Shown here: one piece after another, positions 59,299 through 64,000 of the stretch
Layout: the number at the start of each line of letters is the position of its first letter
Position numbering within the stretch: position 1 is the first letter of the stretch
DNA from: Actinomycetes bacterium
GTDB lineage: Bacteria > Actinomycetota > Actinomycetes > Propionibacteriales > Nocardioidaceae
DNA length: 64,000 nt
Assembly (NCBI GenBank): GCA_023460975.1
Contig: JAEWOG010000092.1
Location: forward strand, 210,530 to 274,529
Reading direction: 5' to 3'
The notes under the pieces: model-generated
Told to the model about the DNA's origin: nothing
Database searches by the model: none
The model's input: the letters and a program-made list of their open reading frames with translations, nothing else
Program-made: the position numbers and the translations under genes

Positions 59299-60233
59299 CA
59301 GATCTTCCTCCACATCGGCAGGGTCAGGTCCTCGTCGATCTTCTTCCACGTCACCTGCACGCGGTCGCCGATCTCCACGGTGCCGCCGCCGGCCACGTCG
59401 ACGGTGGCGAGCATGCGCACGCCCTCGTCGAGGTCGACCAGAGCGGTGTGGATCGGCATCTCGAAACCGGGAATCGGCGGGTGGTGGTGCATCACGTGAC
59501 TGAAGACCGTGCCCTCCCCCTTGCTGAGCACGTGGCCCCGGTCGAACGCGTGGCACGCGGGGCACGACGGCCCGGGCGGGTGCCGCAGGTCGCCGCACGC
59601 GTTGCACTTCTGGATGCGCAGCTCACCGACCTTGGTGCCCTCGAAGAAGTACTCGGTGTCGCGGTTCTTCGTCGGGTACAGGACGAACTTGGACGCCTTC
59701 TTGCGGGGCTTGGGGATGAACTTCAGGACCCGGAACAGCATCGTCGCAACCAACTCAGGCGCGTCCTGCGGGCCGACGAACCACTCGGTCAGCGCGGTCA
59801 CGAAGTAGCCCTCGCCCATGCCGGTGGCCTTGGGCCCCACGACGGACTCCAGGCGCATCTCCAGGCGCGGGGTCTCCCCCACCTCCAGGCGGCGGACGTA
59901 CGTCTGCTCGACGTTGGTGCCGAGCACACCGCGGAATCCGCGCTCAGTGAGCCAGTCCATCATCGCGTGCAGCGGGTCGTTGGGGTCCTTGGTGCCGCCC
60001 AGGGCGTACATCGTCCACACCTGTGCCATGGACTCGGGCGCCTCACCCGTGGTCCAGCGCGGGTTGTCGATGCCCATGGCGTCCGTCCAGGCGTTGATGG
60101 TGGCCTGGTTGACGCCGTCGCGGCTCGTACGAGTCGAGCAGACTCCCTGCGCGACGAGCTCGGCGGCCTTCGCCTTGACCTGCTCGTCGAGCTCGGTCGA
60201 GATCTGCGATTCCATCTGCTGCTCCTGGGTCAT
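59298..60233 (-). CDS. chsH2: ChsH2 MaoC-DUF35 fusion
   Basis: 311 aa. The N-terminal ~180 residues are a MaoC-like hot-dog; the C-terminal part is DUF35 with zinc ribbon CNACGDLRHPPGPSCPAC. The first half pairs with ChsH1 as hydratase and the DUF35 half binds Ltp2 as aldolase partner. Overlaps chsE by ATGA and chsH1 by one base. Length and domain order match the mycobacterial protein. Confidence 0.92.
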   Translation of the reverse strand: MTQEQQMESQISTELDEQVKAKAAELVAQGVCSTRTSRDGVNQATINAWTDAMGIDNPRWTTGEAPESMAQVWTMYALGGTKDPNDPLHAMMDWLTERGFRGVLGTNVEQTYVRRLEVGETPRLEMRLESVVGPKATGMGEGYFVTALTEWFVGPQDAPELVATMLFRVLKFIPKPRKKASKFVLYPTKNRDTEYFFEGTKVGELRIQKCNACGDLRHPPGPSCPACHAFDRGHVLSKGEGTVFSHVMHHHPPIPGFEMPIHTALVDLDEGVRMLATVDVAGGGTVEIGDRVQVTWKKIDEDLTLPMWRKI

Positions 60234-62437
60234 CGGGGCACCTTGGGCAGGCCGAGGCCGAACATGGCGATCAGCTCGCGCTGGACCTCCTGGACGCCGC
60301 CGCCGAAGGTGATGGTCAGGTTCCGCTTGGCGGTCCTGTCGAGGTACTCCAGCAGCACCGCGGTCTCCGGATCGCTGGGATCGCCGTACGTGGCCACCAC
60401 GTCGAGCAGCGCCACCCCCAGCCCCTGCACCTCCTGGGTCGAGAAGACCTTGCTGGCGGACGAGGCGGCAACCGCCTTGAGACCGGCGTCCTTGCCGAGC
60501 GCCACGTGCCAGTTGAGCAGCTCATTGACGCGGAACGCCTCGGTGACCTCCGCAAGGGTGTCGTGGACGTCCTTGAGCTCCAGCAGCGGCGTGCCGTCCG
60601 GGCTCGTACGCGTGGCTGCCCACGCGGCAACCCGGTCGCGCAACCCCTCCAGACGCCCGGCGGGGCCGAGCATGATGCGCTCGTGGTTGAGCTGGCTGGT
60701 GATGAGCTTCCAGCCCTGGTTGACCTCGCCCACGAGCATGTCGGCCGGCACCCGCACGTCGTTGTAGTAGGTCGCGTTGACGTGGTGGGAGCCATCCGAG
60801 GTGATGATCGGCGTCCACGTGAACCCGGGGTCCTTCGTGTCCACGATCAGGATCGAGATGCCCTTGTGCTTGGGGGCATCGGGGTCCGTGCGCACCGCCA
60901 GCCAGATGTAGTCGGCAGCGTGGCCACCGGTGGTCCACATCTTTTGGCCGTTCACGATCCAGTCCCCGGTGGCCGGGTCCTGACGGGCGGCCGTACGCAG
61001 CGAGGCGAGGTCGGTTCCGGCGTCGGGCTCGGAGTAGCCGATCGCGAAGTGCACGTCGCCGGCGAGGATGCGGGCGAGGAACATCTCCTTCTGCTTCTCG
61101 CTGCCGAACTGCTGCAGGGTCGGGCCCACCGTCTGCAACGTCACCGAGGGCAGGTGCACGTCGGCATAGGAGGCCTCGTTGGCGAAGATCTGCTGCTCCA
61201 CCACACCCAGGTTCTTGCCGCCGTACTCGGTCGGCCAGCCGACGCCCAGCCAGCCGTCGGTGCCCATCTGGCGGATCGCCCGGTGGTACGCGGGGCCGTG
61301 TCGGTCGCTCATCACCTCGGCGCGGTCGTCCTGGCTGTACAGCGTGGCGAAGTAGTCGCGTGCCGAGTGCTTGAACGCGCGCTGGGAGTCGCTGAGCTCA
61401 CCGTTCTTGCCCTCGCCGTCCACAACAGGAACAGCTGCGAGCGTGACACTGGGGCCACCGAGCAGCTCGGCGATCTCGGTGACGCGGGAGTAGAACATCG
61501 GCAGTGCGTAGGTGACATCCACGCCGAAGCCGCCGTGCAGGTGCTGGCACGTCTGCAGGGAACGGGGTGCGCGCTTGACGAACGCGTGCGCGGCGACGGC
61601 CAGGTCATCGCCCACCTGCCCGTCCGAGACCCGGCGCACCGCCTCGGCGGCCGAGAGGGACACCATCTGCGCGTCGATGTAGACGTCGGCGATCTGCTGC
61701 GCGACGGCCTGGAACTCGGCGAGCACACGGCCGAACTGCTTGCGCTCCTTGATGTAGTCGGCCGTCAGGTCGCGGGCGCCGGCAAGGAGCGCGGCGCCCT
61801 CGCGTACGGCACCGGCGATGGCCAGCGAGCGCAGCCGCTCGCCGGACCCCGCGCCGAGGACGTGGGTGGGGGTCACGTCGGCGAAGGTGACCTTGCTCTG
61901 CGGGCGCCCCGAGGACGCGTACGTCGGAGTGAGCGTGACACCGGCGGCGGTCGGGTCGACCAGCGCGACCACGCTGTCACCGTCCTGGGTCGCGGTCACG
62001 GCGAGCAGGGTGCCGTCGACGATCTCGTCGACGCGGACCTTCGCGCCGTTGAGGACGCCGCCGGACAACGTCGTACGAGGGGTCGCCGGGATGCCGGCAC
62101 CGATCTCGGCGATGGCGGGCGCGATGCGCACCGAGCCGTCGACGATGCCGGGGATGACCGCGGCCTGCTGTTCCTCGGTGCCGCACTCGGCCACGGTCAG
62201 CAGACCGCACACGAGGGTGCCCCACACCGGGGTGTCGAGCGCGCGCGCACCGACTTCGTCGAGCACGACGGCCAGTTCGTCGATGCCGAACCCGCTGCCG
62301 TCGTGGGCCTCGGGCGCCGCCAGCGCGGTCAGCCCGGCCTCGACGAACGTGCTCCACGCTCCCCGGGTCTCGTCTGCCCCCTTGTCCAACACGTCAGCAA
62401 CCACTGAACGGACATCGTCGAGAACGTCTTCGGACAC
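60230..62437 (-). CDS. Fused ChsE1-ChsE2-type steroid acyl-CoA dehydrogenase
   Basis: 735 aa, two complete acyl-CoA dehydrogenase halves in one frame. The N-half (1-345) ends with YIKERKQFGRVLAEFQAVAQQ and CQHLHGGFGVDVTYALPMFY and lacks the NHER Glu. The C-half (350-735) has FAIGYSEPDAGTDLASLRT, QMWTTGGHAADYIW-like block and SQLNHERIMLG with catalytic Glu, ending TFGGGVQEVQRELI. The order non-catalytic then catalytic equals fadE28-fadE29, and downstream chsH2-chsH1-ltp2 is the mycobacterial operon. FadE34 (also fused) is the alternative identity. GTG 62437 follows AGGAGGAAGC. Confidence 0.85.
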   Translation of the reverse strand: MSEDVLDDVRSVVADVLDKGADETRGAWSTFVEAGLTALAAPEAHDGSGFGIDELAVVLDEVGARALDTPVWGTLVCGLLTVAECGTEEQQAAVIPGIVDGSVRIAPAIAEIGAGIPATPRTTLSGGVLNGAKVRVDEIVDGTLLAVTATQDGDSVVALVDPTAAGVTLTPTYASSGRPQSKVTFADVTPTHVLGAGSGERLRSLAIAGAVREGAALLAGARDLTADYIKERKQFGRVLAEFQAVAQQIADVYIDAQMVSLSAAEAVRRVSDGQVGDDLAVAAHAFVKRAPRSLQTCQHLHGGFGVDVTYALPMFYSRVTEIAELLGGPSVTLAAVPVVDGEGKNGELSDSQRAFKHSARDYFATLYSQDDRAEVMSDRHGPAYHRAIRQMGTDGWLGVGWPTEYGGKNLGVVEQQIFANEASYADVHLPSVTLQTVGPTLQQFGSEKQKEMFLARILAGDVHFAIGYSEPDAGTDLASLRTAARQDPATGDWIVNGQKMWTTGGHAADYIWLAVRTDPDAPKHKGISILIVDTKDPGFTWTPIITSDGSHHVNATYYNDVRVPADMLVGEVNQGWKLITSQLNHERIMLGPAGRLEGLRDRVAAWAATRTSPDGTPLLELKDVHDTLAEVTEAFRVNELLNWHVALGKDAGLKAVAASSASKVFSTQEVQGLGVALLDVVATYGDPSDPETAVLLEYLDRTAKRNLTITFGGGVQEVQRELIAMFGLGLPKVPR

Positions 62438-62457
62438 GCTTCCTCCTGAGTCAAGAC

Positions 62458-62471
62458 TGAAACCTGTTCTA
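62458..62471. promoter_or_regulatory. KstR-like operator before the chsE fusion
   Basis: TGAAACCTGTTCTA, 20 nt before the GTG of the fused dehydrogenase. It controls chsE-chsH2-chsH1-ltp2; the divergent esterase has its own TAGTCT (62512-62517) 40 nt away. Confidence 0.8.
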
Positions 62472-62523
62472 CTTTAGCCGAACAGGGGCTGGCGCGTTCG
62501 CCCCCTCCCGCTAGTCTGCGCAC

Positions 62524-63801
62524 GTGACGTACTTGGCCCGACAGATTGTCAACGCAGCGCTCACGACCGTGGTGAGCCGTCCCGTGCAGCGCTCCATGCG
62601 CAGCGCCATCGGATCCTTTGCCACGGGCTGGCTTCCCAGCGAGTTGTCGCCGCAGATGCTCGCGCTCACGGCGACGGACACTGCCCTGCACCTCGCGCAC
62701 CCGCGCAAGGGCAAGCGCAGCAAGCTCGGCATCGCCCTGGCCCTGGGCACCATGGCCGTCCACGCCCGCCGCATCGCCCAGGCCACCAAGTCGGGCGAGG
62801 TCATCGACGCCGCGTTGGCGGAGACCCTCAACGCCGACCATGCCGCCGCCCTGGGCGACCTCGGTCCCGTCGACCGATCCTTCCCGCGCAAGGAAATGCT
62901 GCGTCCGTTCCACTTCAAGAACGCGGGCGTCTCGGTCGAGCGCAACATCGCGTACTCGGACGCGGGCAAGCGGGGCCTGCTCGACATCTACCGGCCGGCC
63001 GACCACGCCGACCTCAAGGGCGCTCCCGTCCTGCTCCAGGTGCACGGTGGCGCCTGGATTCTCGGCCAGAAGGAGCAGCAGGGCCTGCCGCTGATGATGG
63101 ACCTCGCGTCCCGTGGCTGGGTCTGCGTCGCCATCAACTACCGCCTCGCACCGCGCAACCCGTGGCCCGCCCACATCATCGACGTCAAGCGGGCGATCGC
63201 CTGGGTCAAGGAGCACATCAGCGAGTACGGCGGCGACCCGGACTACGTTGTCATCACGGGCGGCTCCGCTGGCGGCCACCTCACCGCGCTCGCCGCGCTC
63301 ACGGCCAACGACCCCGAGTTCCAGCCCGGCTTCGAGAGCACCGACACGTCGGTCCAGCTCGCGGTCCCCCATTACGGGGTGTACGACCTCGCTGGGTCGA
63401 CCGGTCTGGAGAGCGCCCGCCTCACCCGCGACGGCTTCCTCTCCAAGAAGGTCATGTTCACCACGTGGGACGAGAACCCCGAGGTGTTCGAGGCGGCTTC
63501 CCCGATCCTGCGGATCACCGAGGACGCCCCCGACTTCTTCGTGCTGCACGGCGACAAGGACTCCCTGGTCGACGTGAACCAGGGCCGACTGTTCGTCGAG
63601 CGCCTGCGCGAGATCTCGAAGAACTCGGTGTCCTACGCCGAGTTCCCGGGCGCCCAGCACGCGTACGAGATCTTCAACTCGATCCGGTCCGGGTACGTCA
63701 CTCGCGGGGTCTCCCGCTACGTACGCGCCCACCACGCCGCCTGGAAGGCCGGGCGCCCCGCGCCCGAGGTCATCGCGACCGAGGAGTCCTTCTCCGGCTG
63801 A
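62524..63801 (+). CDS. HSL-family alpha/beta hydrolase (LipM/LipQ-like)
   Basis: 425 aa. A ~150-residue N-terminal extension precedes the hydrolase domain. The oxyanion motif is VHGGAWILGQ, the nucleophile S248 is in TGGSAGGHLT, and HGDKDSLVD and GAQHAYEIF supply Asp and His. The long N-terminus and YRLAPRNPWPAHIIDVKRAI segment recall actinobacterial LipM/LipQ esterases. It may split sterol esters or other lipids; substrate unknown. GTG 62524 follows TAGTCT by 6 nt, independent of the KstR-like box. Confidence 0.85.
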   Translation: MTYLARQIVNAALTTVVSRPVQRSMRSAIGSFATGWLPSELSPQMLALTATDTALHLAHPRKGKRSKLGIALALGTMAVHARRIAQATKSGEVIDAALAETLNADHAAALGDLGPVDRSFPRKEMLRPFHFKNAGVSVERNIAYSDAGKRGLLDIYRPADHADLKGAPVLLQVHGGAWILGQKEQQGLPLMMDLASRGWVCVAINYRLAPRNPWPAHIIDVKRAIAWVKEHISEYGGDPDYVVITGGSAGGHLTALAALTANDPEFQPGFESTDTSVQLAVPHYGVYDLAGSTGLESARLTRDGFLSKKVMFTTWDENPEVFEAASPILRITEDAPDFFVLHGDKDSLVDVNQGRLFVERLREISKNSVSYAEFPGAQHAYEIFNSIRSGYVTRGVSRYVRAHHAAWKAGRPAPEVIATEESFSG

Positions 63802-63835
63802 GCCCGCCCCGCTCGTCGAGCGCCCCCGCCGTGGC

Positions 63836-63886
63836 GGGGTTGCGGTGTCTGTGCGTCACCTGGTAGCGCAAATACACCGCAACCCC
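63836..63886. terminator. Hairpin after the esterase gene
   Basis: GGGGTTGCGGTGT (63836-63848) pairs perfectly with ACACCGCAACCCC (63874-63886) around a 25-nt loop; it lies between the esterase and the leftward gene at the edge. Confidence 0.65.
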
Positions 63887-63931
63887 TGCGGACGACGCGG
63901 TTTCGACGGGCTCGACGGCACCCGGTCCGTG

Positions 63932-64000
63932 TTAGCAGGGATACCAGACGACTCCGCCGGGCTGGTAGCACCGCGGGCCGTTGTAGTTGTGCGGTACCCC
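63932..64000 (-). CDS. C-terminal fragment of an unidentified protein
   Basis: The open frame entering from the right edge reads 22 residues, GVPHNYNGPRCYQPGGVVWYPC, to a TAA at 63932. Two cysteines, Gly/Pro/Tyr richness and a cysteine-terminal end recall small secreted disulfide proteins. With so little sequence no family can be named, and the frame could be chance. Confidence 0.35.
   Translation of the reverse strand, partial: GVPHNYNGPRCYQPGGVVWYPC

Overview
The window is GC-rich actinobacterial DNA, roughly 70% GC by eye, with GTG starts, stop/start overlaps and many start codons preceded by TANNNT at 6-8 nt. Gene content and gene order match the cholesterol/steroid catabolic clusters of Mycobacterium and Rhodococcus. 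Cargo and style suggest a Nocardioides-like member of the Propionibacteriales; this taxonomic call is an inference.

Layout. 1-5589: divergent kshB-(small Cys protein)-kshA and fadE26-fadE27-fadD17 (ring B opening; side-chain dehydrogenation). 5653-10817: thioesterase, a repeat patch, then fadD19-NMO-enoyl hydratase divergent from echA19. 10906-12091: thioredoxin-rhodanese fusion and a DUF1707 membrane protein. 12187-17932: six translationally coupled genes resembling a glycopeptide-resistance cassette (VanX dipeptidase, racemase, D-Ala ligase, acyltransferase-3 membrane protein, histidine kinase, response regulator). 17985-24016: acyl-CoA ligase, F420-type oxidoreductase, DUF35 protein, ltp4, ltp3. 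24116-25632: YwiC-like protein and methionine aminopeptidase. 25768-29569: cyp125 divergent from fadA5-fadE. 29591-31442: an AbiEi/DUF559-like gene and a methyltransferase between inverted copies of a 77-bp repeat. 31516-46147: the HIP (rings C/D) regulon: two SDRs, echA20, ipdA, ipdB, ipdC, fadA6, kstR2, ipdF, fadE30, fadD3, fadE31-33, with one sulfotransferase gene inside. 46303-51851: hsaB, hsaC, hsaA divergent from kstD-chsH3. 51981-57556: GNAT, AraC-type regulator, GH16 hydrolase and a large secreted DUF2135 protein. 57719-62437: ltp2, chsH1, chsH2 and a fused chsE1-chsE2 dehydrogenase. 62524-63801: HSL-family esterase; a protein C-terminus runs off the right edge.

How it works together. 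CYP125 oxidises the sterol side chain and FadD19/FadD17-type ligases activate it. EchA19, ChsE-type dehydrogenases, ChsH1/H2/H3, FadA5 and Ltp2 shorten it. KstD and KshAB open ring B; HsaA/B/C hydroxylate and cleave ring A. FadD3, IpdF, FadE30, IpdC, EchA20, IpdAB, FadA6 and FadE31-33 dismantle the remaining HIP. Eight 14-bp KstR-like boxes (TNGAACNNGTTCTA-like) sit at the sterol and ring-A/B promoters. Two copies of a different palindrome sit exactly at the two divergent promoters of the HIP regulon. Non-steroid modules interrupt the pathway at several operon boundaries.

No rRNA, tRNA, CRISPR array, transposase or integrase was seen, and no gene-free stretch exceeds 300 bases. The longest gap, 6151-6448, holds the repeat patch.
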